DNA from: Parasedimentitalea maritima
GTDB lineage: Bacteria > Pseudomonadota > Alphaproteobacteria > Rhodobacterales > Rhodobacteraceae
NCBI RefSeq assembly: GCF_005771405.1
Contig: NZ_VAUA01000006.1
Coordinates: 145,251 to 209,250, forward strand
DNA length: 64,000 nucleotides
Direction: 5' to 3'
A program made the translations under genes and the position numbers. Positions 15,162 to 24,091 of the stretch are shown piece by piece (position 1 is the stretch's first letter; every line of letters starts with the position of its first letter). The notes below the pieces were generated by a model. It did not search any database. It was not told where the DNA came from and was given only the letters and a program-made list of their open reading frames with translations.

Positions 15162-16364
15162 ATGGCGCGACTAACTCTCAAAAATATCGGCAAATCCTTC
15201 GGTAAAACCGAAGTTTTAAAGAACATTTCGCTCGACGTGGAAGATGGCGAGTTTTTGTCGCTTGTTGGCCAGTCGGGCTGCGGAAAATCAACGCTTTTGC
15301 GGATCATATCAGGGCTTGAAGCCCCAAGTCGGGGCGAAATTCTGATAGACGGTCAGGTGGTTACCGAACAGTCTCCAAAACAGCGCAACATCGCGATGGT
15401 GTTTCAGGACTACGCACTTTACCCTCATATGAGCGTGGCTGAAAATATGGCAATGCCGTTGATCATGTCGCAACTGCCGCTACATGCCAGATTGCCCCTA
15501 GTGCGCCATGTGGCCCCGTCGGCGCGACGCGCAAAACCCAGCATGGCAACACAGGTTGAAACTGTCGCCAAACAACTGCGCATCGATCATTTATTGACCC
15601 GTAAACCTGCACAGCTTTCTGGTGGTCAACGGCAGCGTGTCGCGCTGGGTCGGGCGCTGGTCCGTAATCCGGGTATCTTCTTGATGGACGAACCGCTGTC
15701 AAACCTTGATGCAAAACTGCGCGTTGAAGTACGCCGCGAAATCTCTGAACTTCACCACAGTTCCGGCCTGACCTTTGTTTACGTGACTCATGATCAGACC
15801 GAGGCAATGACTATGTCTGACCGTGTCGCGCTGATGCAGGGTGGAGAAGTGTTGCAGGTTGCTGCACCAAATACGCTTTATACCAATCCGGTTTCGGTAG
15901 ACGTCGCGCGGTTTATTGGTTCGCCGCAAATCAACATTCTGCCGGTCCAATCACGCCTTGATGGGTTGTTTCTGGGCGACATCAATCTGCATTTGGAAAC
16001 TATTGGTAAGGTGTCTGACCTGCAACTTGGCTTACGACCCGAAGCGTTGTCATTTCGTGGGGTGGCCGGGCTACAACTACAGCCGATAAAACCCGGTTCA
16101 ATCCTTTTGCCTTTTCAGAAACGTATGGTTGAGGATCTGGGACCTGAAATCCTGATCCATGGATGTTTTGAAGCTGATCCAGAAATTGAGATACGCGTCC
16201 GAGCGCAAAAGAACACCGATTATGGGAAAACAGATCAATTTGCAGGAACACATAAATTGCAGGTCGCAATCGATCCCACGCAACTGCTGCTGTTCAATGC
16301 TCATGGGCTACGTATTCAACCCACACCACATATGGCACAGAGCCTTGGCGAGGTTGTCACATGA
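15162..16364 (+). CDS. Ugp/MalK-type ABC transporter ATP-binding protein
   Basis: 400 residues from ATG 15162. The frame is open further upstream, but that part is the hairpin region. Walker A is GQSGCGKST (about 37), the Q-loop is MVFQDYALYP, the signature is [15 protein letters not shown], Walker B is [16 protein letters not shown], and the switch His is in VTHDQTEA. A TOBE-type regulatory domain forms the last 130 residues. Between the Q-loop and signature it carries an extra segment of about 25 residues (around HARLPLVRHVAPSARRAKPS) that most relatives lack. The stop overlaps the first permease by ATGA. Confidence 0.9.
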   Translation: MARLTLKNIGKSFGKTEVLKNISLDVEDGEFLSLVGQSGCGKSTLLRIISGLEAPSRGEILIDGQVVTEQSPKQRNIAMVFQDYALYPHMSVAENMAMPLIMSQLPLHARLPLVRHVAPSARRAKPSMATQVETVAKQLRIDHLLTRKPAQLSGGQRQRVALGRALVRNPGIFLMDEPLSNLDAKLRVEVRREISELHHSSGLTFVYVTHDQTEAMTMSDRVALMQGGEVLQVAAPNTLYTNPVSVDVARFIGSPQINILPVQSRLDGLFLGDINLHLETIGKVSDLQLGLRPEALSFRGVAGLQLQPIKPGSILLPFQKRMVEDLGPEILIHGCFEADPEIEIRVRAQKNTDYGKTDQFAGTHKLQVAIDPTQLLLFNAHGLRIQPTPHMAQSLGEVVT

Positions 16365-17248
16365 GTTTGGGAACGAAGAAACGGGCCCAGACCCGGTTGG
16401 CCTATATGTTGGTTTTACCCGCTACTTTGCTAATCCTTGGGATATACATCTTGCCGATCCTAACGGTGTTCGGGATCAGTTTTACCGACTATTCTCTCGT
16501 CAGTAACTATTATGAATTCGTCGGCCTGGAAAATTACCGGCACATGTTGGCGGATGAGGCCTTTGGCAACGCGATAGTGAATACGCTGATCTATGCCAGC
16601 CTGTTCCTGCCAAGCTCGTTCATAATCAGTCTTTTCCTGGCTATAGCCATTCAGGAGCGCAAGCAGTTCCGCTCTATCCTTGAAGTGCTGTATTTCCTGC
16701 CCGTGACGTCCACGCTTGCTGCCATGGCATTAGTGTGGGCAGCGCTGATGGACAGCAATCAGGGTGTCATCAACCATTGGGCCGGGGCAGTTGGTCTGGG
16801 GCCGTTTAACTGGCTGGGGTCGGAAACCATGGTCCTGTTTTCCATGGCGCTGATTTCACTGTGGAGCGTTATTGGCTTCAATATGGTGCTGTTTTTGGCA
16901 GGCCTAACGGCCATTCCGTCCAGCCTATATGAGGCAGCCGCAATTGATGGGGCTGATCATCCGGTCGACAGGTTTTTTCGGGTGACTTGGCCCATGTTAG
17001 GGCCGACGTCGATGTTTGTCGCAGTCACCAGCTCAATCACTGCATTTAAGCTCTTTGATACCGTCGCCATCCTGACCCAGGGTGGTCCCAACAGATCAAG
17101 TGAAGTTTTCCTCTATCTCACATTCCTTGAAGGATTTGAGTACTTCAACATGGGGTATTCAGCAGCGCTGTCGCTTGTATTTCTCGGGATCATCTTCCTT
17201 TTTGCGCTGGTTCAGGCGCTGTTTGTGGATCGCAATGTCCAGTATTAG
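16361..17248 (+). CDS. Ugp-type ABC permease, first subunit
   Basis: 295 residues with six membrane segments and the inner-membrane transport motif EAAAIDGADHPVDRFFRVTWPML (the EAA loop that docks on the ATPase). It is UgpA-like by order and size. The start overlaps the ATPase stop (ATGA) and its end overlaps the next permease by 14 bp, so all three are translationally coupled. Confidence 0.9.
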   Translation: MSLGTKKRAQTRLAYMLVLPATLLILGIYILPILTVFGISFTDYSLVSNYYEFVGLENYRHMLADEAFGNAIVNTLIYASLFLPSSFIISLFLAIAIQERKQFRSILEVLYFLPVTSTLAAMALVWAALMDSNQGVINHWAGAVGLGPFNWLGSETMVLFSMALISLWSVIGFNMVLFLAGLTAIPSSLYEAAAIDGADHPVDRFFRVTWPMLGPTSMFVAVTSSITAFKLFDTVAILTQGGPNRSSEVFLYLTFLEGFEYFNMGYSAALSLVFLGIIFLFALVQALFVDRNVQY

Positions 17249-18092
17249 CCTTTCCCTGCGCTCCTACGCGCCCCGCTCTGTTTGGTCGCTCATTGGGACG
17301 TTGTTTCTGTTCCTTGGTGCATGGGTGATGGTGTTTCCTTTCATCTGGATGGTGTCGTCCAGTTTGAAACCCACCGACGAGGTCTACGACGCCAATTTTT
17401 CAATCATTCCACGCACATTCAAAGGGTTTGAAAACTACTACGAAGTTCTGTTCAATCAGCCCTATCTGATCTACTTGATGAACAGCTTTCTTGTTTGCTG
17501 CGGCATCCTGATCGTTCAATTGATCACGGCCGTGCCTGCTGCCTATGCCTTGGCCAAGCTCAAGTTTCGGGGCAGTTCTATTTTGTTTGGGACAGTGATC
17601 GCCGCCTTGACGATTCCGATCAACGTGACCTCAATCCCAATCTATGTGGCACTCGCGAAAACGGGGCTGCTGGATACATATCTGGCGATGATGTTGCCGT
17701 TCTTCATCTCGGTTTTTGCGATCTTTTTGTTCCGACAGTTTTTCCGCGGTTTCCCCGACAGCATTATTGATGCGGCTCGTGTTGACGGGTTCTCTGAAAT
17801 GGAGATCATATTGCGCCTTGTCCTGCCGTCAGCCGTACCAGCTATCGCAGCGTTTTCTGTCTTTAGTTTTGTCGCTCATTGGAATGATTTGTACTGGCCA
17901 CTGATTGTGGTCACAAGCCAGGACAAGATGACGGCGACACTTTCGATGATGCAATATCAGTCAGATTTCGACACCGATTATGGCCGCACCTTTGCTTCGG
18001 CCACTGTAGTCACCGCCCCCATGGTCATCGCGTTTTTGTTTGCCCGCCGCCTGTTTATCCGCGGCATCACGATGACAGGGGTAAAGGGATGA
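17235..18092 (+). CDS. Ugp-type ABC permease, second subunit
   Basis: 285 residues from ATG 17235, inside the end of the previous gene. The longer open frame upstream belongs to the shadow of that gene. Six membrane segments are present, with the EAA loop DAARVDGFSEMEIILRLVLPSAVPA, and a C-terminal RRLFIRGITMTGVKG typical of UgpE/MalG-like permeases. It completes the importer with the binding protein at 13831 and the ATPase at 15162. Confidence 0.9.
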   Translation: MSSISLSLRSYAPRSVWSLIGTLFLFLGAWVMVFPFIWMVSSSLKPTDEVYDANFSIIPRTFKGFENYYEVLFNQPYLIYLMNSFLVCCGILIVQLITAVPAAYALAKLKFRGSSILFGTVIAALTIPINVTSIPIYVALAKTGLLDTYLAMMLPFFISVFAIFLFRQFFRGFPDSIIDAARVDGFSEMEIILRLVLPSAVPAIAAFSVFSFVAHWNDLYWPLIVVTSQDKMTATLSMMQYQSDFDTDYGRTFASATVVTAPMVIAFLFARRLFIRGITMTGVKG

Positions 18093-18198
18093 TCTTAGAG
18101 CTCTTTGCTGTCGTCAATGTAGGCCTTCCCCACAAAACACATCGCGCATCTGACCGACGCCCGTCGTCAAATACACCCAATTCCCGGAGACCTGTCCC

Positions 18199-19017
18199 TT
18201 GTTGAAATTCATTGTCCTGTCCGATCTTCACATCGTGCCAGAAAGTAAGCTATCCCACGGGCTTTGCACCACTGATCGGTTTCTCCAGTCGATTGCCTAT
18301 GTAAACGAAAACCACGCTGATGCCGATTTTGTCGTCATTGCGGGGGACATAGCAGATCACGGTGAAAAAGCAGCCTATGAACGGTTTCGCGAGTCCCTGG
18401 CGGATCTAAAGCCCAAGACCTATCTGACGCTCGGCAACCATGATGACAGGGCAGTGTTTTTGAACGTTTTTCCGGGATCTACCGATGAAACTGGCAGCGT
18501 CAATCACGTTATTGATCGTCATGGCCACCGCGTAATCGTGCTGGATAGCAATGACCCAGATGTTGGCCACGCAGGGTTGATTGATCAGGCACAGCTAAAC
18601 TGGCTGGCTGCACGTCTGGACGAAGCGAAGGACCGCCCAGTCATACTCGTTTTGCACCACAACATTACCAAGCTACATGTCCAGACAGATTTCATTATCT
18701 TGCGTGAGAACGAAGCTTTTGCAGAGGTGGTAGCCAGCCATCCAGACATCCGTCAGGTCATTTGCGGTCACGTTCACATGACCACATCAGGCAGTTTCCG
18801 TGGTATTCCATTTTGTACCCTGGCCGGGGGTCACTACAGTATTGAACCGACACTGGAAAGTCTCTCGGGTCCGATCCCAAACCGTGTGCCGCGGCGTGAA
18901 GGTCCGGGCCAACTGGCAGTCGTACTGACGGATAGCGACAGTACAGTTGTTCATATGGAAAACTTTCTTGACCGACATTTGGTTATGCCGCGGGACCTTT
19001 TTAGATGGGAGGAGTGA
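18199..19017 (+). CDS. Metallophosphodiesterase, class III cyclic-nucleotide / glycerophosphodiester type
   Basis: 272 residues with all five metallophosphoesterase motifs: DLH near residue 9, GDIADHG, GNHDD, a His in LHHN, and GHVHM. The family includes CpdA (cAMP) and GpdQ (glycerophosphodiesters). The placement 106 bp after a Ugp-type importer favours a glycerophosphodiester or similar phosphodiester as substrate, hydrolysed in the cytoplasm after uptake. No signal peptide is present. The start is TTG (18199, or the next TTG at 18202), about eight bases after GGAGA. No ATG is available. A TTG start may keep expression low. Confidence 0.82.
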   Translation: MLKFIVLSDLHIVPESKLSHGLCTTDRFLQSIAYVNENHADADFVVIAGDIADHGEKAAYERFRESLADLKPKTYLTLGNHDDRAVFLNVFPGSTDETGSVNHVIDRHGHRVIVLDSNDPDVGHAGLIDQAQLNWLAARLDEAKDRPVILVLHHNITKLHVQTDFIILRENEAFAEVVASHPDIRQVICGHVHMTTSGSFRGIPFCTLAGGHYSIEPTLESLSGPIPNRVPRREGPGQLAVVLTDSDSTVVHMENFLDRHLVMPRDLFRWEE

Positions 19018-19196
19018 AATTACGCTCTTTGGTGCGGAGGAAAAGGCCGCTGAACCCTCTCGGGTAGTGCCAGGTTACTAGAATGCGCAACGGCCCGAAG
19101 TCGTAATTGACGGGCGTTCTAAACGACCTAATACGCCAGCAAGGCTTTCATGACCTTCAGATCATCAGGACTGGTCGTAAAGGGTTTTGCGCAACA

Positions 19197-19505
19197 TCAG
19201 GTTTCAAGATCAAATACAGTGATGCCCTGTGCTCCCCCGGTGCAGGCAGCGACCAATTTGGCCCCCATTTTAACATGTGTGCTGTGCGCTTCATAAGCCA
19301 GATGTGCGGCTCGATCTCGAAAAGTCACGATAAACCCGTAGTCAAAATCAGGTGTTTTCATTTCAAAATCAAGATTGGGACCAAACGTCATGTCAGTCAT
19401 TCCGTCGACGACACCGACCAGGCCGGCCAAGCCTGTCATGATGTCCTTTTTCTCATCTTCGGAGAAATTGTTTTTGAAGTTGAGAAAGACGCAGTGCTTT
19501 AGCAT
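19197..19505 (-). CDS. Dabb (stress-responsive alpha/beta barrel) domain protein
   Basis: 102 residues beginning MLKHCVFLNFK, the typical Dabb opening. The middle has FGPNLDFE and DYGFIVTFRDRAAHLAYEAHSTHV, where the conserved His and Tyr of the dimeric ferredoxin-like barrel lie. These small proteins act as monooxygenase-like or cyclase-like helpers in catabolic clusters, or bind hydrophobic ligands. It is the last gene of the long minus-strand operon, 45 bp after the LacI gene. Confidence 0.82.
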   Translation of the reverse strand: MLKHCVFLNFKNNFSEDEKKDIMTGLAGLVGVVDGMTDMTFGPNLDFEMKTPDFDYGFIVTFRDRAAHLAYEAHSTHVKMGAKLVAACTGGAQGITVFDLET

Positions 19506-19550
19506 GAATTCACCTTGGTAATTTGAAAAGAGGGCGTGTGCTGTATTCTT

Positions 19551-20558
19551 TTAGGTCTTTGAACTGGATGCCCGAACAACCAGATCAACCGGATAGCGCA
19601 CCTGCGCTTTCGGCTGCTTATTTTCTTCAACCCAATTCAAGAGGACGTCTGCGGTTTGCTGCCCGAATGTTTTGACATCGCACCGCACGGAACTGAGCTG
19701 TGGAAAACACTGAGAAGCTTCTTCTATGTCATCGAATCCTACGATTCCGATATCCGAACCGACTTTCACTCCAGCTTGAGCAAACCCCGCCAACATGCCT
19801 AAGGCTACAAGGTCATTGAACGTCACTATGCCTTTGATATCAGGTCTGTCTCGTGTAATTTTAAGGGCGGTTTCATATCCAAAGCGACGGTTGGCTTTTC
19901 CGTGAAACGAAACGGGGTCTAACCCCGCCTCGCCCATTTTACGGAGATAACCACTTTTACGTTCGATGGTGATATCATGCGTTTCGATACCCCCAACAAA
20001 GGCAACGTTGTTTCCCCAGTTTTCCAGCAAGTGTTCAGTCGCGAGAATGCCGCCAGCATCGTAATCCATTGAAAATAATGGAAAAGATGCAGTATCAAAT
20101 CCAGTAGATCGTAGAACCTGTATGGTTGGAATACCCGCCTGTTGGATGTCTTTAAAAGGGGCAACATCGCCCCCATAAGCGGGCGCAATCATTAAGGCAG
20201 ATACGCCATGCTCAATCATGGAAGCAATCAACTGTTCCTGAAGCGCGGGGTCTTCGTCGGAGTTGCCAATTGAAGTAGCGAAACCCCGTTCAGCAAGTTT
20301 CATCTGAACCGACACGGCGAGTTCGGTGTAATACGGGTTGCGTAGATCATTGATGATCAAACCTACCAAGCCCGCGCCTGCTCCGCGCAGGTTGGCCGCT
20401 GCGCGATTGTAGACGTAGCGCGTGTCTTTGATTGCTTGATGCACAAGCGCCCGGGTTTCCTCTTTAACCGAAGAACTATTCTGTAAAACAAGCGAGACCG
20501 TAGATTTTGAAACGCCAGCAGCCTTGGCAACATCAATGATTGTTGGTCTCTTGCTCAT
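19551..20558 (-). CDS. LacI family transcriptional repressor
   Basis: 335 residues. The N-terminal HTH (TIIDVAKAAGVSKSTVSLVLQ, about 5-25) and hinge helix (YNRAAANLRGAGAG, about 50-63) precede a type-1 periplasmic-binding-protein fold for a sugar-like inducer (GLIINDLRNPYYTELA, AFVGG, IVTFNDLVALG, DIGIVGFDDIE). LacI proteins bind palindromes with a central CG. Two copies of TGGAACGTTCCA at the head of the operon (34758-34808) are the evident targets. The repressor gene lies within the operon it should control, giving autoregulation. Confidence 0.92.
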   Translation of the reverse strand: MSKRPTIIDVAKAAGVSKSTVSLVLQNSSSVKEETRALVHQAIKDTRYVYNRAAANLRGAGAGLVGLIINDLRNPYYTELAVSVQMKLAERGFATSIGNSDEDPALQEQLIASMIEHGVSALMIAPAYGGDVAPFKDIQQAGIPTIQVLRSTGFDTASFPLFSMDYDAGGILATEHLLENWGNNVAFVGGIETHDITIERKSGYLRKMGEAGLDPVSFHGKANRRFGYETALKITRDRPDIKGIVTFNDLVALGMLAGFAQAGVKVGSDIGIVGFDDIEEASQCFPQLSSVRCDVKTFGQQTADVLLNWVEENKQPKAQVRYPVDLVVRASSSKT

Positions 20559-20569
20559 TACTAAGCTCC

Positions 20570-21730
20570 TCAGGAAATTCCGTGTAGTGCGAGTAGCACA
20601 CCCATCCTGTGCTGAGCCAGTTCTGGTTGTGACAACAGGCGGGCGCTATCCGCAAGCCTGAACACTTCGGCGTAGTGAACAATCTCGCGCGAAGACTGGA
20701 ACCCATTGGGCATCACAAAATGTTCCTGCGCACCGTTCAGCCACGCAAGAAAGGCAATTCCCGCTTTGTAAAACTGCGTTGGGGACTTGAAAATTTCTCG
20801 TGACAAGGGAACCGTTGGCCCCAATAACGCGTGATAGGTTTGAATGTCGCCTTCAGCCAATGCCTCCAGCGCCTGGCTCGCTGCTGGGGCAATTGCTGCA
20901 AAAATCCCCAAAAGCGCATGCGAATATCGTGCGCCATCCCCTTCGATCAGGGCCGCATAGTTGAAATCATCACCAGTATAAAGCCGAACACCATCTGGTA
21001 GACGGGCCCGAAAGGCTTCCTCGCGGGATTGCTCCAACAAAGAGATTTTGATGCCGTCAATTTTGTCTGCGTGGGTGTTGATGATGTCCAAAACCGAGTC
21101 TGCGGCCCGGTCCAAGTCGTCAGCTCCCCAATAGCCTTCTAAGGCCTGATCGAACATATCACCGAGCCAGTGCAAAATGACAGGCGACGAAGCTTGTTCG
21201 ATTAATCGGCCATAGACCCGCGCATAAACCTCTGGATCACCGCGCAAGGCGGCCATGGCGCGGCTTGCCATGATTATAATCTGGCCGCCGGCTGCTTCGA
21301 TGGCCTCCATCTGTTCAGTATAGGCGGCAATGATGGCGTCTTCGCTGTTCAGATCCGCGATATCGAACTGATCCGCACCTGCACCGCAGGCGACCCGAGG
21401 TTTAAGGGGATGCGCCTTGGCTTCTACCATGGTTCGTTCGATCAGCTCTTTAGCGGTGAGCCAGTCTACCCCCATGCCCCGTTGGGCCGTGTCCATTGCC
21501 TCGGCCAAGCCAAGCCCCTGATCCCACAGCGTATAGCGAAACCGTAATGTATTGTCCCAGTCCACAGCAGGGCGGCCGACCCATGGATCCCGGTCTTGCA
21601 TAGGGTCCGAGACCACATGCGCTGCGGCAAATGCTGTGCGTGTCAAAGCAGTACGAGGGGCACGCGGCTGTAATGGATCATTTGACATTCTGAACTCTTG
21701 CAGAGTGCCTTGGTAAGAGGGGAGCAGCAT
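20570..21730 (-). CDS. DUF993 protein (dihydrodipicolinate-synthase-like TIM barrel)
   Basis: 386 residues from ATG 21730, which follows TGAGG by six bases. A GTG at 21742 has no ribosome binding site. The sequence matches the DUF993 family, aldolase-like proteins found in sugar and cyclitol catabolic clusters. Landmarks are RVACGAGADQFDI, GGQIIIMASRAMAALRGD, PVILHWLGDMFDQALEGYWG and DGIKISLL, where a barrel lysine sits at the position used for Schiff-base formation in class I aldolases. The reaction is unproven. In this operon it may cleave the oxidised sugar or cyclitol skeleton. It is 8 bp from the GMC oxidoreductase upstream. Confidence 0.82.
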   Translation of the reverse strand: MLLPSYQGTLQEFRMSNDPLQPRAPRTALTRTAFAAAHVVSDPMQDRDPWVGRPAVDWDNTLRFRYTLWDQGLGLAEAMDTAQRGMGVDWLTAKELIERTMVEAKAHPLKPRVACGAGADQFDIADLNSEDAIIAAYTEQMEAIEAAGGQIIIMASRAMAALRGDPEVYARVYGRLIEQASSPVILHWLGDMFDQALEGYWGADDLDRAADSVLDIINTHADKIDGIKISLLEQSREEAFRARLPDGVRLYTGDDFNYAALIEGDGARYSHALLGIFAAIAPAASQALEALAEGDIQTYHALLGPTVPLSREIFKSPTQFYKAGIAFLAWLNGAQEHFVMPNGFQSSREIVHYAEVFRLADSARLLSQPELAQHRMGVLLALHGIS

Positions 21731-21738
21731 TTCGGACC

Positions 21739-23322
21739 TCACGATGCGTAGTCGGCGCGGATCATGTCGGCTGCTTTTTCAGCGATCATGATAGTCGGCG
21801 CGTTGGTGTTGGAAGAAATCAATCTGGGCATAATGGAGGCATCGCAAACGCGCAGGCCCTCTATGCCGCGCAGTTTCAGTCGCGGATCCACCACGGATGT
21901 GTCGTCTCCGCCCATTCGACAGGTACCCGCAGGGTGGTGATCGGTTTTGGAGTTGGCACAGGCAAAGTGGATGTATTCTTCGTCTGTTGTGACGTCTGGC
22001 CCAGGCAGGACCTCCCGTTTCACAAAAGGCTTCAGCGCATCCTGTTTCATGATTTCTTGTGCAAGCTTCAGACCCTTGATCGACATTTCGCGGTCATGAG
22101 GATCGGCCCAATAATTAGGGTCTAACAAAGGTGCTGCAGCTGGATCAGAGGAGGTCAGCCTGACCGACCCCCGTGAGCGGGGGCGTAGGTAGGCTGAGTT
22201 AAGCGTCACCCCTGCCCCCATTTTCTCGACCCCGGCTTCGATGCCAGATCCAAGCCCAAGGTGGAACTGAATATCCGGCGACCGCGCACCTTCCTCAGCG
22301 TACCAAAAGCCGCCGGTTTCAAACAGGCTGGAGGCAACCGGGCCGCGTTTTGTTAGCAGATACTGAAGCCCGGCTACTGCCGACCAATGTGGTTTGGCGT
22401 ATTTGTCATAGGTATGATCGCCGGTGCACTCAGATATGGTGAACAGGTCTAGGTGATCCTGCAGGTTCGACCCAACTTCGGGTTGGTCCAGCTTGGTTTG
22501 AATACCAACCGATTGCAGGTGGTCTGCGGGCCCAACCCCGGAAAGTTGTAGCAATTTAGGCGAGCCAATCGCGCCGGACGACACAATAACTTCACTCTCA
22601 GCGTAGACGACTTCTGGTCCTTCAAGTTCTACCCCAACGGCGCGACCTTTATCGATGACAATACGCGTGACTTGCGCGCCTGTACGAATGGTCAGATTTG
22701 GGCGACCCATGGCTGGTTTCAAAAAAGCTACTGAAGCTGACGATCTCCGCGCGTTGCGTTGGGTTAACTGGTAAAATCCGACGCCATCCTGGCTTTCACC
22801 TGTCATATCTCGATTGCGTGGAATGCCAATTTGACCAGCCGCATCAAAATACGCGTCGCAAATGGGCAATGGAGCCCGTGGCTGGCTGACCCCTAATGGA
22901 CCACCCTTACCGTGATAGGTATTGTCGAAAGTGTCGTTGTCTTCGGACTTGCGGAAGTATGGAAGAATGTCGTCGTATCCCCAGCCATTACATCCAAGCT
23001 GTCGCCACTCGTCATAGTCGATCCGGTTGCCACGGGTGTAGATCTGGGCGTTGACGGTCGACCCACCGCCCAACACTTTGGCCTGCGTATAGTTTATAAC
23101 CATGTTGTTCATGTGTTTCTGGGGCACGGTTTGATAGCCCCACGATCCAATCCCCTTGGTCATTTTCGCAAAGCCAGCGGGCATTTTGTACAGTGGGTTC
23201 CAATCGGACCCACCACTTTCCAACAGAAGAACCCGAGCGGACGACTCTTCGCTCAGCCTTGCCGCCAAAACGCACCCGGCCGAACCACCGCCGACGATGA
23301 TAAAATCATAACCTCTGGACAT
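21739..23322 (-). CDS. GMC oxidoreductase (choline / alcohol dehydrogenase type)
   Basis: 527 residues from ATG 23322. The frame is open upstream into the SDR gene, but MSRGYDFIIVGGGSAGCVLAARL is the family start. The FAD loop is GGGSAG. The second PROSITE-like motif is VLGGGSTVNAQIYTRGN, and GAIGSPKLLQLSGVG is the GMC signature. The catalytic His is in TDHHPAGTCRMGG and the closing motif is NTNAPTIMIAEKAADMI. It oxidises a primary or secondary alcohol using FAD. It is one of two GMC enzymes in the operon, separated by an SDR. Confidence 0.9.
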   Translation of the reverse strand: MSRGYDFIIVGGGSAGCVLAARLSEESSARVLLLESGGSDWNPLYKMPAGFAKMTKGIGSWGYQTVPQKHMNNMVINYTQAKVLGGGSTVNAQIYTRGNRIDYDEWRQLGCNGWGYDDILPYFRKSEDNDTFDNTYHGKGGPLGVSQPRAPLPICDAYFDAAGQIGIPRNRDMTGESQDGVGFYQLTQRNARRSSASVAFLKPAMGRPNLTIRTGAQVTRIVIDKGRAVGVELEGPEVVYAESEVIVSSGAIGSPKLLQLSGVGPADHLQSVGIQTKLDQPEVGSNLQDHLDLFTISECTGDHTYDKYAKPHWSAVAGLQYLLTKRGPVASSLFETGGFWYAEEGARSPDIQFHLGLGSGIEAGVEKMGAGVTLNSAYLRPRSRGSVRLTSSDPAAAPLLDPNYWADPHDREMSIKGLKLAQEIMKQDALKPFVKREVLPGPDVTTDEEYIHFACANSKTDHHPAGTCRMGGDDTSVVDPRLKLRGIEGLRVCDASIMPRLISSNTNAPTIMIAEKAADMIRADYAS

Positions 23323-23332
23323 GTTTATTCCT

Positions 23333-24091
23333 TCACAACCGGTGGATGGACAGACCGCCATCAACTGGAATGACAGCTCCGTTTGCGAACTGCATTTGGC
23401 CACTAACAAGCGGAGAAACGACCGACCCGATATCAGCGGGTTGCCCCCAGCGTGCGGCAGGCACCAATCCCGCTTCAATCCGACTGGTGTATTTGTCTTT
23501 CACACCGGCAGTCATTCCGGTTTCTATAATGCCCGGACGCAGCTCAAATACGCCAATACCTTCACTTGCAAGTCGCACCGCAAATAATTGGGCCATCATC
23601 CCTGCACCTGCCTTTGAAATGCAGTATTCTGCTCGCTCAATCGACACCATGTCGGCGCTGATAGAGGTAACAAAGATGATTGAGCGGTAGGCGTCGCCGG
23701 GCGCATTGATCATGCGTCGAGCAACGGACTGCGCCAGAAAAAAGGCGCCACGAAGATTGATATCCAGAGTGAAATCCCAGTTTTCGGGCAACATGTCCAA
23801 CATATCGCCGCGCACCCGTGCCGGTACGCCTGCGTTGCTGATCAGGCTGTCAATCTCACCTTGTTGAGTTGTGATCCGCTCCAGCAGGTTGGGCACCGCA
23901 TCGGTGTCGCGCAGGTCATGCTGGTAATAGCTGGCTGCATTGCCAAGTTCCGTCAGAGCATCCTGGACGGTGGGACTGTCCCCTGAGGACGACGACGCCA
24001 GCGCGACCTGCCATCCTTGTGCAACCAAAACACGGGCGATACCAAGACCAATACCGGTCTGACCTCCTGTGATCAAAGCTAAGCTGCTCAT
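23333..24091 (-). CDS. Short-chain dehydrogenase/reductase
   Basis: 252 residues, classical SDR. The cofactor loop is TGGQTGIGLGIA (TGxxxGxG, about 8-19), then NAGVP, catalytic Ser in VTSISAD, and YCISKAG (YxxxK). A C-terminal PVDGGLSIHRL follows. It probably oxidises or reduces an alcohol/ketone produced in this sugar pathway, NAD(P)-dependent, in the cytoplasm. The start overlaps the end of the upstream GMC gene by 4 bp. Confidence 0.9.
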   Translation of the reverse strand: MSSLALITGGQTGIGLGIARVLVAQGWQVALASSSSGDSPTVQDALTELGNAASYYQHDLRDTDAVPNLLERITTQQGEIDSLISNAGVPARVRGDMLDMLPENWDFTLDINLRGAFFLAQSVARRMINAPGDAYRSIIFVTSISADMVSIERAEYCISKAGAGMMAQLFAVRLASEGIGVFELRPGIIETGMTAGVKDKYTSRIEAGLVPAARWGQPADIGSVVSPLVSGQMQFANGAVIPVDGGLSIHRL

